From positions 4,448,545 to 4,512,544 of the forward strand of contig NZ_CP026692.1 of NCBI RefSeq assembly GCF_002949795.1: 64,000 nucleotides of DNA, in the 5' to 3' direction. Below the pieces are notes generated by a model, which was given only the letters and a program-made list of their open reading frames with translations, did not search any database and was not told the DNA's origin. This document shows, one piece after another, positions 27,939 through 36,870 of the stretch; position 1 is the first letter of the stretch, and each line of letters opens with the position of its first letter. Both the position numbers and the translations under genes were made by a program. The DNA is from Nostoc sp. 'Lobaria pulmonaria (5183) cyanobiont'. Lineage in GTDB: Bacteria; Cyanobacteriota; Cyanobacteriia; Cyanobacteriales; Nostocaceae.

Positions 27939-29948
27939 CTAACTAGTAATCGTCCCAGTTAGAGGTGAACTAGGACTGGCGTAATCTTTAATAGGCATCC
28001 TGCCAGCAAGGTATGCTAGACGACCGGCGACTGCTGCCAAATTCATGGCACGAGCCATTGCTGCTGGGTTTGGAGAAAGAGCGATCGCACTATTAATCAA
28101 TAAAGCATCTGCTCCCAATTCCATTGCCTGAGCGGCTTCTGAGGGTGAACCAATACCAGCATCTACCACCACTGGCACACCTGCATTTTCGATGATAATT
28201 TGGATATTGGCAGTTGTTTTCAGCCCTTGTCCAGAACCAATTGGCGATGCCAAAGGCATTACTGTAGCACAACCTACCTCTTCTAAGCGCTTGGCTAACA
28301 TGGGGTCAGCGTTGATGTAGGGTAATACTACAAAGCCTTCTTTAACTAGTTGTTCTGCTGCTTGCAATGTCCCAATCGGGTCTGGGAGTAAATACTTAAG
28401 GTCGGGTATTACTTCTAACTTGACAAAGTTATTATCTTCCTGCCCCAATAATTTCGCCATTTCTCGCCCTAAACGCGCTACCCGAATTGCCTCTTCAGCA
28501 GTTTGACAACCTGCGGTATTGGGTAACATCCAGATTTTTTTCCAATCCAAGGCTTCAGCTAAACCTTCATGTCCAGGAGCCTTGGTTTGTACCCGTCGTA
28601 CTGCTACGGTGACAATCTGGCAATCGCTGGCGGCGATGCTTTGCTGCATTTCCTCAATGCTGCGATACTTACCAGTTCCCGTCATCAAGCGGGATTGGAA
28701 GGTTTTGCCAGCGATAATCAATGGGGAATCGGTAGAGACGTGATTAATCGCGTCTGTGGGAAGTGGGGTCGTATTATGCCCGTTGGAGAAATTGGTAGAG
28801 TGAGTCAGCATGGGGGTGGAGGTAGATGACTTGGACTGGAAGCGCGAATAGTGAAAATCAGCAAGTAGGGGGTCAGACTTTTGTTCTAAGATTAAATCGG
28901 CAATCAAAGCGGCTGTTACAGGTGCAAGTAGAATTCCGTTGCGGTAATGACCCGTAGCAAAGGTTAAATTTTGACAGTGGCTAGTGCCCAGGATGGGCAA
29001 TTCATCAGGGGTAGTTGGGCGAAATCCCCACCAAAATTCCTGGATGGGATAATGCTTTAATTGGGGATACAGCCGGATAGCAGCTTGTAGTAATTTTTGA
29101 ATACCTTCTGGGGTGTTGTTGGGGACAAAGCCAACGTCTTCACTTGTTGCGCCAATAACCAGGCGATCGCGTCTTGGTACGATGTAAATATCCTGCCCAA
29201 ACAAAACCCGCTTTAAGGGCAATTCCGGCGAAACTTCTGGTATCCGCACACTCAGCATTTGTCCTTTTCTGGGTACCACAGGTAGTGGTAACATTTCATT
29301 TGACCAAGCACCTGAAGCTAAAACATAGTGCGCGGCGCGAATTATTCCCGCATTGGTTTGCACGCCAACGACTTGTCCCTGCTGCTGTAAAAATGCTTCT
29401 ACTGTAATGCCATCTTTAAGTTTAACACCAACAGACTCAGCGGCCGTCCGCAATACGTGAGCGAGAGCTTTATTATCAACTTGTGCGTCTTCAGGATACC
29501 ACCAGCCACCAACTACCTCTGCTCCCAATCCTGGCTGATATTGATGAATTGCCTCTTTGTTTAACCAGTAAGCCGGGGATGAGGGAGATGATGAGGAAAG
29601 ATCCCCTCTGCTCCTCTGCTCCTCTGCTCCCCTGCCTCCCTGCCCCCCTGCCTCTTCAAAGAGGGGTGCAAGGATACCACAAGGACGGTAGCCAGTATTT
29701 AAGGCGGTCAGTTCTTCTAATTTGCGCGTCCAGTCGGGATATAAGACACGCGATCGCCAACACAAGGAACGCATTGCCTCATTCAGGATGTTTTCCGCAT
29801 CGGGTGCCAACATCCCGGCGGCGGCGTGGGTAGCGGCAGCCTGAAAGTCACGACAAAGCACGGTGACGTTTGTCCCGCGCAATTTTAGTTCAATGGCGAT
29901 CGCTAAACCAATAACGCCGCCACCAATAATCACAGTCTCACTAATCAT
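27939..29948 (-). CDS. thiO/thiG: Bifunctional glycine oxidase / thiazole synthase (ThiO-ThiG)
   Basis: 669 residues. Residues 1-385 are an FAD-dependent glycine oxidase (ThiO) with [16 protein letters not shown] and C-terminal [14 protein letters not shown]; about 407-669 are ThiG ([19 protein letters not shown], catalytic Lys in [25 protein letters not shown]). ThiO makes the glycine imine used by ThiG to form the thiazole ring of thiamine. The fusion is common in cyanobacteria. An insertion of repeat origin lies in ThiO at about residues 98-126 (Gly/Ser/Arg-rich), between CGILAPLF and YWLNKEA, and should be a surface loop. Confidence 0.95.
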   Translation of the reverse strand: MISETVIIGGGVIGLAIAIELKLRGTNVTVLCRDFQAAATHAAAGMLAPDAENILNEAMRSLCWRSRVLYPDWTRKLEELTALNTGYRPCGILAPLFEEAGGQGGRGAEEQRSRGDLSSSSPSSPAYWLNKEAIHQYQPGLGAEVVGGWWYPEDAQVDNKALAHVLRTAAESVGVKLKDGITVEAFLQQQGQVVGVQTNAGIIRAAHYVLASGAWSNEMLPLPVVPRKGQMLSVRIPEVSPELPLKRVLFGQDIYIVPRRDRLVIGATSEDVGFVPNNTPEGIQKLLQAAIRLYPQLKHYPIQEFWWGFRPTTPDELPILGTSHCQNLTFATGHYRNGILLAPVTAALIADLILEQKSDPLLADFHYSRFQSKSSTSTPMLTHSTNFSNGHNTTPLPTDAINHVSTDSPLIIAGKTFQSRLMTGTGKYRSIEEMQQSIAASDCQIVTVAVRRVQTKAPGHEGLAEALDWKKIWMLPNTAGCQTAEEAIRVARLGREMAKLLGQEDNNFVKLEVIPDLKYLLPDPIGTLQAAEQLVKEGFVVLPYINADPMLAKRLEEVGCATVMPLASPIGSGQGLKTTANIQIIIENAGVPVVVDAGIGSPSEAAQAMELGADALLINSAIALSPNPAAMARAMNLAAVAGRLAYLAGRMPIKDYASPSSPLTGTITS
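29571..29657 (-). repeat. Repeat-derived in-frame insertion within thiO
   Basis: The plus strand shows CCCCTCTGCTCCTCTGCTCC and CCCTGCCTCCCTGCCCCCCT runs, the same CTCTGCTCC family as at 12510. It is translated as [24 protein letters not shown] low-complexity sequence. Confidence 0.75.
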
Positions 29949-30053
29949 TAGTCATTAGTCATTAGTCATCTATCATTAGCCATTTATCATTAGTACATAA
30001 CTAATAACTCATAACTAATAATTCATAACTTATAACTTATAACTCGTAACTAA
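29949..30053. repeat. STRR/LTRR tract upstream of thiO
   Basis: Tandem ATTAGTC heptamers (29945-29970) followed by AACTAATAACTCAT and ATAACTTATAACTT repeats. No thiamine riboswitch signature is present in it. Confidence 0.85.
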
Positions 30054-30080
30054 AGACGGGTCTGAAGATGGATCTGCTCG

Positions 30081-30470
30081 TTACCACAAGGCGCGAATTG
30101 GTTCGTTGCCTTGATTTGTATCGCTGGATGGCGTGTTTGTTTCTGAAGAATCTGTATTGCCGTCTGTTGTACTGTCAGTTGAGTCATCGGCAGAATTCTG
30201 GGCAACGTTACTCCTGTTGTCGGGTCTTGGGGCTACAATGCCGCGCCTGTTTTCGTTTGTTTGAGTTGTTTGATTTCCTTCTGTTGCAGGTTCTTCATTA
30301 TTGCTGCCACCACTGCCATTAACATTGATATTAGCTGGCAAGACTTCTGATTTCTTGTCACTGGGAGCGTTAGCAGTTTGTACGCCCATCGGAAAGTTGA
30401 TGCCCAGTAATGTACCAAGCAGAATGGCTAAACCTCCAGCCATTAAAATTAAGGGTGTCCATCTACCCAT
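30081..30470 (-). CDS. Hypothetical membrane-anchored low-complexity protein
   Basis: 129 residues: an N-terminal hydrophobic helix (LILMAGGLAILLGTLLGI, about 6-23) that could be an uncleaved signal anchor, then a disordered Asn/Ser/Thr/Asp/Glu-rich domain to the C-terminus. I do not recognise the family. It starts 17 bp after the ferredoxin gene stop and is likely cotranscribed with it. Confidence 0.65.
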   Translation of the reverse strand: MGRWTPLILMAGGLAILLGTLLGINFPMGVQTANAPSDKKSEVLPANINVNGSGGSNNEEPATEGNQTTQTNENRRGIVAPRPDNRSNVAQNSADDSTDSTTDGNTDSSETNTPSSDTNQGNEPIRALW

Positions 30471-30487
30471 CTTGTCTTAACTCCTTT

Positions 30488-30826
30488 TTAACCTTTTGGT
30501 GTCCACACTATTCGAGAACCTTGTCCCCAAAATCCATCAAACTTTGTCACTTTCACATCGCCTAAAACCTGAGTTTGACAGGCTAAACGTAAGTCTGTTG
30601 TAGGAGAATGGGGAGGAAGCGAACGTCGTGCTCGATCGCGCCAATTCGCTGCTGATACTTCGCCCTCTACCAGAACCGCGCAGGTTCCACAACTGCCAAT
30701 GCCCCGACAGTTTATTACCTTAGCACCGTCATTGTAGAGGTGAATACTATTTTGCAGCAAAATTGTTCGGAGATTGCTTCCATGCTCGCAATCAATTGTT
30801 TTACCTTCAGCTTGTACTTTAGGCAT
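30488..30826 (-). CDS. 2Fe-2S ferredoxin-like protein
   Basis: 112 residues from ATG 30826 (MPKVQAEGKTIDCEHG); a longer frame from 30868 is less likely because the shorter start matches plant-type ferredoxin openings. The cluster ligands are CRGIGSCGTC (C-x5-C-x2-C) with the fourth Cys in LACQTQV. It should carry electrons in the cytoplasm or stroma side; the basic WRDRARRSLP segment is unlike photosynthetic PetF, so it is a specialised ferredoxin. It is divergent from cimA, with about 75 bp shared control region. Confidence 0.88.
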   Translation of the reverse strand: MPKVQAEGKTIDCEHGSNLRTILLQNSIHLYNDGAKVINCRGIGSCGTCAVLVEGEVSAANWRDRARRSLPPHSPTTDLRLACQTQVLGDVKVTKFDGFWGQGSRIVWTPKG

Positions 30827-30901
30827 TTTTAAATTGCCAAACTGGCTTTTTGTTGTATATTGACACATTGCCTCGAAAGTTGTCTCGTCGGTCCCAGTTT
30901 T

Positions 30902-32590
30902 ATGACCACAAATTCCTCACCTCAACTTTGGCTCTATGACACTACATTACGGGATGGCACTCAGCGCGAGGGGCTATCTGTATCGATAGAAGATAAGTTA
31001 CGCATTGCCCGTAGACTCGATCAACTGGGAATTCCCTTTATTGAAGGTGGTTGGCCTGGCGCCAATCCCAAGGATGTACAATTTTTCTGGCAACTCCAAG
31101 AAGATCCGCTCAAACAGGCTGAAATTGTGGCTTTTTGTTCGACTCGACGCCCCAACTCCACTGCCGCCACCGAACCGATGCTACAGGATATTTTGGCTGC
31201 CGGAACTCGCTGGGTAACGATTTTTGGCAAGTCTTGGGATTTACATGTGACAACAGGACTCAAGACGACGTTAGAAGAAAATTTGGCGATGATTCGCGAC
31301 ACAATTGAGTACCTCCGTTCTCAGAGTCGCCGTATTATCTACGATGCCGAACATTGGTTTGATGGCTATAAGCACAATCGAGATTATGCTTTACAGACAT
31401 TAGAGGCTGCGATCGCATCTGGTGCGGAATGGCTAGTCCTCTGTGATACCAATGGTGGCACTTTACCCCACGAAATTAGCCAAATTGTTCAAGATGTCAT
31501 TAGTCATTTGTCATTAGTCATTTGTCAAGAACCAATGACCAAGAACATAGACGCGCTAGCGGCTGACCGCAGGGTAGGACAAAGGACAATGCCCCAAATT
31601 GGAATTCATACTCATAATGATTCGGAAATGGCGGTTGCTAACGCAATAGCCGCCGTGATGGCAGGGGCAAAGATGGTACAGGGCACAATAAATGGTTACG
31701 GTGAACGTTGCGGTAATGCTAACCTCTGTTCGTTAATTCCCAATTTACAACTGAAGGCGGGTTACAGTTGTATCACAGAAGACCAGCTCACACAACTTAC
31801 AGAAGCTAGTCGTTTTGTGAGTGAGGTGGTCAACCTCGCGCCAGATGAACACGCTCCCTTTGTGGGACGTTCGGCTTTTGCGCACAAGGGCGGTATTCAT
31901 GTATCAGCAGTAGAACGTAATCCCCTGACTTACGAACACATTCAGCCGGAACAAGTCGGGAATCGTCGCCGCATCGTGATTTCGGAACAGTCTGGACTCA
32001 GCAATGTTTTAGCCAAAGCCCGCAGTTTTGGGATTGAATTGGATCAACAAAAGGCAGAGGCTAGAGAAATTCTCCAGCGCCTCAAAGATTTGGAGAGCGA
32101 AGGATTTCAATTTGAAGCCGCAGAGGCCAGTTTTGTACTATTGATGCACGAAGCTTTGGGAGATCGCCAGAAGTTTTTTGAAGTTAAAGGTTTTCAAGTC
32201 CACTGTGACTTGATTGAGGGGAAAGAAACTAGCAATGCCTTAGCTACAGTCAAAGTCGCTGTTGACGGGAAAAACATTTTGGAGGCGGCGGAAGGTAACG
32301 GGCCCGTTGCCGCTTTGGATGCAGCTTTACGCAAAGCTTTGGTGAACTTTTATCCCCAAATTGCAACCTTTGATTTGACAGATTATAAAGTACGGATTCT
32401 CAATGGATATACGGGCACTGCGGCGAAAACTCGTGTGTTGGTAGAATCAGGCAATGGTCGTCAACGCTGGACGACAGTAGGAGTTTCCACCAATATTTTG
32501 GCGGCTTCCTATCAAGCCGTGGTGGAGGGATTGGAATACGGTTTGTTATTGCACTCCCAAGCAGAAGCGGCTTTAAAAGCTTCTAGTTGA
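30902..32590 (+). CDS. cimA: Citramalate synthase
   Basis: 562 residues from ATG 30902 (MTTNSSPQLWLYDTTLRDGT); upstream in-frame codons overlap the ferredoxin promoter side. The TIM-barrel domain has LYDTTLRDGTQREG and GIHTHNDSEMAVANA (metal-binding His-x-His), and the C-terminal LeuA-type regulatory domain covers about 440-560. It condenses pyruvate and acetyl-CoA to citramalate, a threonine-independent route to isoleucine; related homocitrate synthases cannot be fully excluded. Residues 199-230 are an in-frame repeat insertion between the helix QIVQD and the strand PQIGIHTHND. Confidence 0.9.
   Translation: MTTNSSPQLWLYDTTLRDGTQREGLSVSIEDKLRIARRLDQLGIPFIEGGWPGANPKDVQFFWQLQEDPLKQAEIVAFCSTRRPNSTAATEPMLQDILAAGTRWVTIFGKSWDLHVTTGLKTTLEENLAMIRDTIEYLRSQSRRIIYDAEHWFDGYKHNRDYALQTLEAAIASGAEWLVLCDTNGGTLPHEISQIVQDVISHLSLVICQEPMTKNIDALAADRRVGQRTMPQIGIHTHNDSEMAVANAIAAVMAGAKMVQGTINGYGERCGNANLCSLIPNLQLKAGYSCITEDQLTQLTEASRFVSEVVNLAPDEHAPFVGRSAFAHKGGIHVSAVERNPLTYEHIQPEQVGNRRRIVISEQSGLSNVLAKARSFGIELDQQKAEAREILQRLKDLESEGFQFEAAEASFVLLMHEALGDRQKFFEVKGFQVHCDLIEGKETSNALATVKVAVDGKNILEAAEGNGPVAALDAALRKALVNFYPQIATFDLTDYKVRILNGYTGTAAKTRVLVESGNGRQRWTTVGVSTNILAASYQAVVEGLEYGLLLHSQAEAALKASS
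31496..31591 (+). repeat. 96-bp in-frame dispersed-repeat insertion in cimA
   Basis: The stretch starts with two copies of GTCATTAGTCATTTGTC-type LTRR heptamers, continues CAAGAACCAATGACC and ends with a GACGCGCTAGCGGCTGACCG small dispersed repeat. It encodes 32 extra residues (VISHLSLVICQEPM...), keeps the frame and sits just before the conserved GIHTHND. Confidence 0.85.
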
Positions 32591-32637
32591 CAAAAGGGAT
32601 ATGTAGTGTAGGGAAAGTTTGCGTTTTTCGATGAGCA

Positions 32638-32657
32638 GGGGAAGCGATCGCTTCCCC
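32638..32657 (+). terminator. HIP1-centred palindrome after cimA
   Basis: GGGGAAGCGATCGCTTCCCC is a perfect 20-bp palindrome centred on the HIP1 octamer, 48 bp after the cimA stop and followed by TTGTATT. It can fold as a GC-rich hairpin and probably ends cimA transcripts, though a perfect palindrome leaves a tight loop. Confidence 0.6.
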
Positions 32658-32803
32658 TTGTATTAACACTTTTGTACTTACAGCAGATTGCAACAGGCGT
32701 GAGGTACAGATAATCGTAGGGAACATGGCTGTGCCCCTACTTGTGTACTTCATTTACCTAAAATACGCTGTATGTAGCGAAAAAACGGTTGTAAATAGTA
32801 GCT

Positions 32804-33682
32804 CTACCAATTGCGCCATCCACCTTTGGGTGCAACTTCATTATTAGTAGACTTCAGTCCGTGACTTTGCAACAGAGTTTGATATTCGGTGCTGCTTGCC
32901 CAACGGTCAATTTCTCGCGCCCGCAGTACTGGCACGGGATGGGTTAATTGGGCTGTACGGGCAGTTTTGACCATTTCACCCAGTTCTGTCTTGCTGATGT
33001 CATCGTAAGCGCGGGCTTGGGCAACAAAGGCATCGAGATTCAGTTGGGGCGCTAAGGTGGGAGAACCACCTGCCAACTTCATCAACACGGACATGACAAC
33101 TTTCGGGTCTTGGGTTGCTAGTAATGCGGCGCGATCGCAGGTAAACTCAGCACAACGTACCCATTCCAAAAGTTGCGCCTGTATGGCTTGAGCAACGAAG
33201 GTGCCGACATTGGGCACAATCGCCGCAGCTAATATTAATAAATTTACAGGTGTCAAGTAAACGCTATGGTCACACTTGAGATGTCCTAATTCGTGGGCGA
33301 TTACTGCCTGTATTTCCTCTGGTGTAAGAATATCAATCAGGGAAGTGTGTAGCACCACAAAAGGCTGCTTACCCCGCACAGCAAAAGTATAGGCGTTGGG
33401 AGCCGGATGTTGCCGGACGTACAACTGGGGAGGATCTATATCCAGGATTTTACAGGCGTCTAACAACAGTTTGTATAAATCGGGTAGTTGGTTTTCACCC
33501 ACCAAAATGCTAGAGGCAATATTTTCCACATAGAAAACCTGCTCTGCCATTGGCCCAAGCCAATTTCGCACTAACATATCTATGCCTGGTATCTGCTTGA
33601 GCGCTCTAGTGGCTTCCAGGTCTAATGGATGACGAAATGAGTCAGCTTTTAAACCAATTAGCGGGGTTTTGAAGAAAGACAT
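32804..33682 (-). CDS. M48 family metallopeptidase
   Basis: 292 residues from ATG 33682 (MSFFKTPLIGLKADSFRHPL); the open frame continues to 33787 but MSFF gives a natural start. The zinc motif is HELGH at about residues 173-177, followed by a hydrophobic stretch (VNLLILAAAIVPNVGTFVAQ) and the third-ligand Glu region (WVRCAEFTCDRAALL). It resembles HtpX/Ste24-like peptidases, probably membrane associated and acting on membrane or misfolded proteins. Substrates are unknown. It converges with cimA. Confidence 0.87.
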   Translation of the reverse strand: MSFFKTPLIGLKADSFRHPLDLEATRALKQIPGIDMLVRNWLGPMAEQVFYVENIASSILVGENQLPDLYKLLLDACKILDIDPPQLYVRQHPAPNAYTFAVRGKQPFVVLHTSLIDILTPEEIQAVIAHELGHLKCDHSVYLTPVNLLILAAAIVPNVGTFVAQAIQAQLLEWVRCAEFTCDRAALLATQDPKVVMSVLMKLAGGSPTLAPQLNLDAFVAQARAYDDISKTELGEMVKTARTAQLTHPVPVLRAREIDRWASSTEYQTLLQSHGLKSTNNEVAPKGGWRNW

Positions 33683-34008
33683 AGTGCAACAAGCTATAAA
33701 AAACACAACTATGGAATCTGGCTGGATAGATAAACAGCCTCCCACAGTTAGTATAACGATTTCAGTAGGGGGTTTCCTTTCTTGCATACTTGGGTTTGAA
33801 GCTCTTAATTTTCAGAGACTTCAATTGGTACAGTTTTATTCCTGGCGATGCCTGCGGCGGCAAGATACGCAGTGTCAAAGCGCGTAACTTTCGGTATCAC
33901 TGCTCATTTCACCCCTTTGCTGCATACGCCTATCGGGCAAACCCTGCCCTTTAGTGTCCGTTGCAGTTAATCTTGATTGGACACACTAATTCACGCTCGG
34001 AGAATTGA
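33683..34008. other. Divergent intergenic region
   Basis: Lies between the leftward M48 gene and the rightward secreted orphan. It includes a small dispersed repeat (GCGATGCCTGCGGCGGCAAG near 33845). No gene or clear promoter was seen. Confidence 0.4.
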
Positions 34009-34503
34009 ATGCGCTTTGGTTTTTTTACTTTATGTGTTCTCGCACTAGCGACAAAAAGTGGGCACGCCGCTCAGTCTCCCAAGATCCCAGCACTGGTGAT
34101 GACCAGCCCCGATTCAGCTGACGCTAACTACGAAGATAAATGCAGCAACGGCGGCAACCTTGACAAAGTAAATCGCGATAAGTTTCTTAAACTTATGCTT
34201 GCTGATAAAAAATCAAAGCTATCTCAACTGAAAGTAGCTCTCCTCAATGAAATTAAACAAAGTGGTGATGAGCCACGAGGCGAGGGTGTCCGTATTGGTG
34301 AATGGAATCAAACCTTCCATGACCGAAGTGGTTGTGGCACAAACGCTAACAGTTACTCAGCATTTGTTGTCACCGTGACTGGTGGAAATGCAAACCATAC
34401 GGTCGTGAAATACCTGGTGACGATTGATGACGACGATAACGCAGGCAAAAGAACCCTCAAGCTCCGCGACATTCACCCAATCAACCTACGAATTGATAAC
34501 TGA
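34009..34503 (+). CDS. Secreted hypothetical protein
   Basis: 164 residues. The N-terminus MRFGFFTLCVLALATKSGHA is a likely signal peptide with an AxA-like cleavage (GHA-AQ). Mature sequence carries two Cys (DKCSNGG and RSGCGTN) that could form a disulfide, and beta-rich YSAFVVTVTGG and TVVKYLVTIDDDD. I do not recognise the family. Its codon use looks less A/T-biased than neighbours, and the downstream gene-poor repeat area suggests an accessory locus. Confidence 0.65.
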   Translation: MRFGFFTLCVLALATKSGHAAQSPKIPALVMTSPDSADANYEDKCSNGGNLDKVNRDKFLKLMLADKKSKLSQLKVALLNEIKQSGDEPRGEGVRIGEWNQTFHDRSGCGTNANSYSAFVVTVTGGNANHTVVKYLVTIDDDDNAGKRTLKLRDIHPINLRIDN

Positions 34504-34630
34504 CCAAACCACTTGTCCTCGCTTCCTAGTTCCAAGTCTCTGAAATTTAGAAGCTTCAATGTTGTGCCGTGAGAAAACTAAGTACAGCATTTCATTAATT
34601 TATAGCGAATTCATGAAAGGCAATACTGTG

Positions 34631-34813
34631 GATTGTGAATGCGTTGGCTTGGATTGTGAATGCGCTGGCTTGGATTGTGAATGCGTTGGCTTGGATTGTG
34701 AATGCGTTGGCTTGGATTGTGAATGCGTTGGCTTGGATTATGAATGCGTTGGCTTGGATTGTGAATGCGTTGGCTTGGATTGTGAATGCGTTGGCTTGGA
34801 TTGTGAATGCGTT
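34631..34813. repeat. 21-bp minisatellite, 8 units plus partial
   Basis: Eight GATTGTGAATGCGTTGGCTTG units (unit 2 GCGCTGG, unit 6 GATTATG) and a ninth 15-bp start. As 21 is a multiple of three, long open frames exist in several phases (LDCECVG, NALAWIV, ANAFTIQ repeats); these are artefacts of the repeat. About 13 of 21 positions match the reverse complement of the 19280 array. Confidence 0.95.
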
Positions 34814-34908
34814 CCCCTGTATTAAAAACGCTACACTTTTACGCAAAACTATACTAAGCATGAAGCTAGAATTATTCAGTAGTGCTAAGTACTGAGTGCT
34901 GAGTAGTG

Positions 34909-34945
34909 AGTAATAATCCCATAGTTAAAACTAGGGGATTGAAAC
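34909..34945 (+). repeat. Solitary CRISPR-repeat-like sequence
   Basis: The segment ends in GGGGATTGAAAC and contains an imperfect ATCCC...GGGGAT inverted repeat, as do many cyanobacterial CRISPR repeats (37 bp, ATTGAAAC end). No second copy follows within the expected spacer distance, so it is an orphan or coincidence. Confidence 0.3.
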
Positions 34946-35139
34946 AAGGACATATTTTTTCTTGCGCTACGTGTCTCAAAAAAAATATTTTTATTTTTTT
35001 CATAAATAAATTTAGTTGCTCTCAGACCTTATATGCTGAGTGCAATTAATTTTACTTTTTACTCTAAGCCGAGTTACTCTAAGCCGAGGCACTGTTTTGG
35101 TGACACGATTAAAGGAGATTGTCTTTTTCTGTTGTCACT

Positions 35140-36393
35140 ATGAAAATATTGGTACTGAATGCCGGATCGAGCAGCCAAAAGAGTTGTCTGTATGAAATTG
35201 CAGAGGCAGCCCTGCCCACCCAAGCACCCCAAACCCTTTGGGAAGGGAAAATCAACTGGACTCAAAATCGAAGTGTGGCAGAAATTGAGGTGAAAACTGC
35301 TACGGGTGGAACGCTGCAAAAATCAATCTCTGGTGATTCTCCACAGGCGCACCTCACCTATATGTTCAATACACTCGATCGTGATGCTACCAAGGTAATC
35401 GATCGCTTGTCAGAAATCGATGTGGTGGGGCATCGGATAGTACATGGTGGAGAGGATTATCGAGATAGTGTGGTAATTACAAAAGATGTCGAAAAGGCGA
35501 TCGCTGGTCTGTCTAACCTGGCTCCAGAACATAATCCAGTGGGTCTAGAAGGCATAGAAGTAATTGAACAAATCTTAGGAGATGTCACTCAAGTAGCAGT
35601 CTTTGATACCGGATTTCATGGTACTTTACCCGATGCAGCAGCAATCTATCCCGGCCCATATCAGTGGCTAGAGCAAGGTATTCGTCGCTATGGGTTTCAT
35701 GGTATCAGTCATCAATACTGTTCTCAACGTGCTATCCAAATTCTCGGTCGAGATGTTGCATCTGAGCGGTTAATTATCTGTCATCTGGGCAATGGTTGCT
35801 CTTTAGCGGCAATTAAAAACGGTCGCAGTATTGATACCACTATGGGATTCACACCCGTAGAAGGATTGATGATGGGTAGTCGTTCTGGTTCAGTCGATCC
35901 GGGGATTCTGATTTATTTGTTGCGGCACTGCAATTACTCTATCGAAAAGTTGGATGAGTTATTAAATAAAGCTTCTGGGTTAAAGGGAATTTCGGGTGTA
36001 TCTAGCGATATGCGTGAGGTGAGAGAAGCGATCGCTCAAGGTAATTCCCGCGCTCAACTGGCGTGGGATATCTACGTGCATCGCTTGCGTTCTGGTATTG
36101 GCGCAATGCTCACTAGTTTGGGGGGATTAGATGCTTTAGTATTCACAGCAGGTGTGGGTGAACACTCTGCGGAAATTCGCCAAGCCGCCTGTGAAGCCTT
36201 TGGGTTTATCGGACTGAAAATAGACCTTGAGAAAAATCAACAGCAGCCAGTGGATGAGGATATTGCTACACCCGATTCATCAGTACGGGTATTAGTTATT
36301 CATACTCAAGAAGATTGGGCGATCGCCGGCCAATGTTGGCAATTATTGAAAAACTCAGAACTTGCACCAGTCCCAACAACAGCCTCAGAATGA
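35140..36393 (+). CDS. ackA: Acetate kinase
   Basis: 417 residues from ATG 35140 (MKILVLNAGSSSQKSCLYEI). An in-frame TTG at 35119 sits too close to the AAAGGAG at 35111-35117. Family motifs: NAGSSSQK, VFDTGFHGTLP, GFHGISHQYCS, CHLGNGCSLAAI, GLMMGSRSGSVDPG and VFTAGVGEHSAEIR. It interconverts acetate plus ATP and acetyl phosphate plus ADP. It is monocistronic, convergent with the haloperoxidase gene across a shared hairpin terminator. A decayed fragment of a second ackA 3' end lies at 40512. Confidence 0.97.
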   Translation: MKILVLNAGSSSQKSCLYEIAEAALPTQAPQTLWEGKINWTQNRSVAEIEVKTATGGTLQKSISGDSPQAHLTYMFNTLDRDATKVIDRLSEIDVVGHRIVHGGEDYRDSVVITKDVEKAIAGLSNLAPEHNPVGLEGIEVIEQILGDVTQVAVFDTGFHGTLPDAAAIYPGPYQWLEQGIRRYGFHGISHQYCSQRAIQILGRDVASERLIICHLGNGCSLAAIKNGRSIDTTMGFTPVEGLMMGSRSGSVDPGILIYLLRHCNYSIEKLDELLNKASGLKGISGVSSDMREVREAIAQGNSRAQLAWDIYVHRLRSGIGAMLTSLGGLDALVFTAGVGEHSAEIRQAACEAFGFIGLKIDLEKNQQQPVDEDIATPDSSVRVLVIHTQEDWAIAGQCWQLLKNSELAPVPTTASE

Positions 36394-36771
36394 ATTTTGA
36401 GGCTGATAGCTAAAGTCTTCTAAAGAAAACTGGGTAAGGTTTATAGTCCACGCTTAGTGGATTTGTGCTATTAGTTAGAGAATTTATTCTCTGGCAAGAA
36501 AGTGGGCAGGTGCAAGATATAACAAAAGAGCTATTGAGTTACAAATAGTTTGACTACGGCGAAATTATATAACAAAAATCTTGAGGCAATACACCTATCT
36601 CACCTACTTGATTGAACTGTTCTTGTAGCCAATGCTCTCAGACCTTTTTAAACTTTGGATTTTGAAGATTCAAAATCCAAAATCCAAAATTTAAAATCTA
36701 AAATTCTATGAGTATAACAAAAGCCTTGGTGATTAGGACATCGATAGATGATAAAACTTAGACACAAAACG
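36394..36771. other. Intergenic region 3' of ackA
   Basis: Holds a short CCAAAAT-type tandem repeat near 36660-36705 (TCAAAATCCAAAATCCAAAA) and no recognisable gene. Confidence 0.5.
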
Positions 36772-36810
36772 AAAAGTCGGAGCGGCGGCTTCCGCCGCTC
36801 TGAACTTTTC
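36772..36810. terminator. Bidirectional hairpin between ackA and haloperoxidase
   Basis: A 9-bp GC stem (GAGCGGCGG / CCGCCGCTC, loop CTT) nested inside a second arm pair GAAAAGT / ACTTTTC. The outer arms give A/T runs on both sides, so it can serve both convergent genes. Confidence 0.75.
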
Positions 36811-36870
36811 AAGACAAAGACTTTTCACCCAGTCCCCATTACTCCTTATCCCCAGTCCCTTGCTATATAA

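Noticed and set aside
29949..30053. Thiamine riboswitch upstream of thiO-thiG
   Set aside because: The leader is STRR repeat sequence and lacks the conserved CUGAGA and ACCUGA-type elements of the TPP aptamer.
34559..34895. ORFs with LDCECVG, NALAWIV and ANAFTIQ repeats
   Set aside because: Same artefact from the second 21-bp array.
34909..34945. CRISPR array
   Set aside because: Only one repeat-like unit; no second copy at spacer distance and no cas genes in the window.
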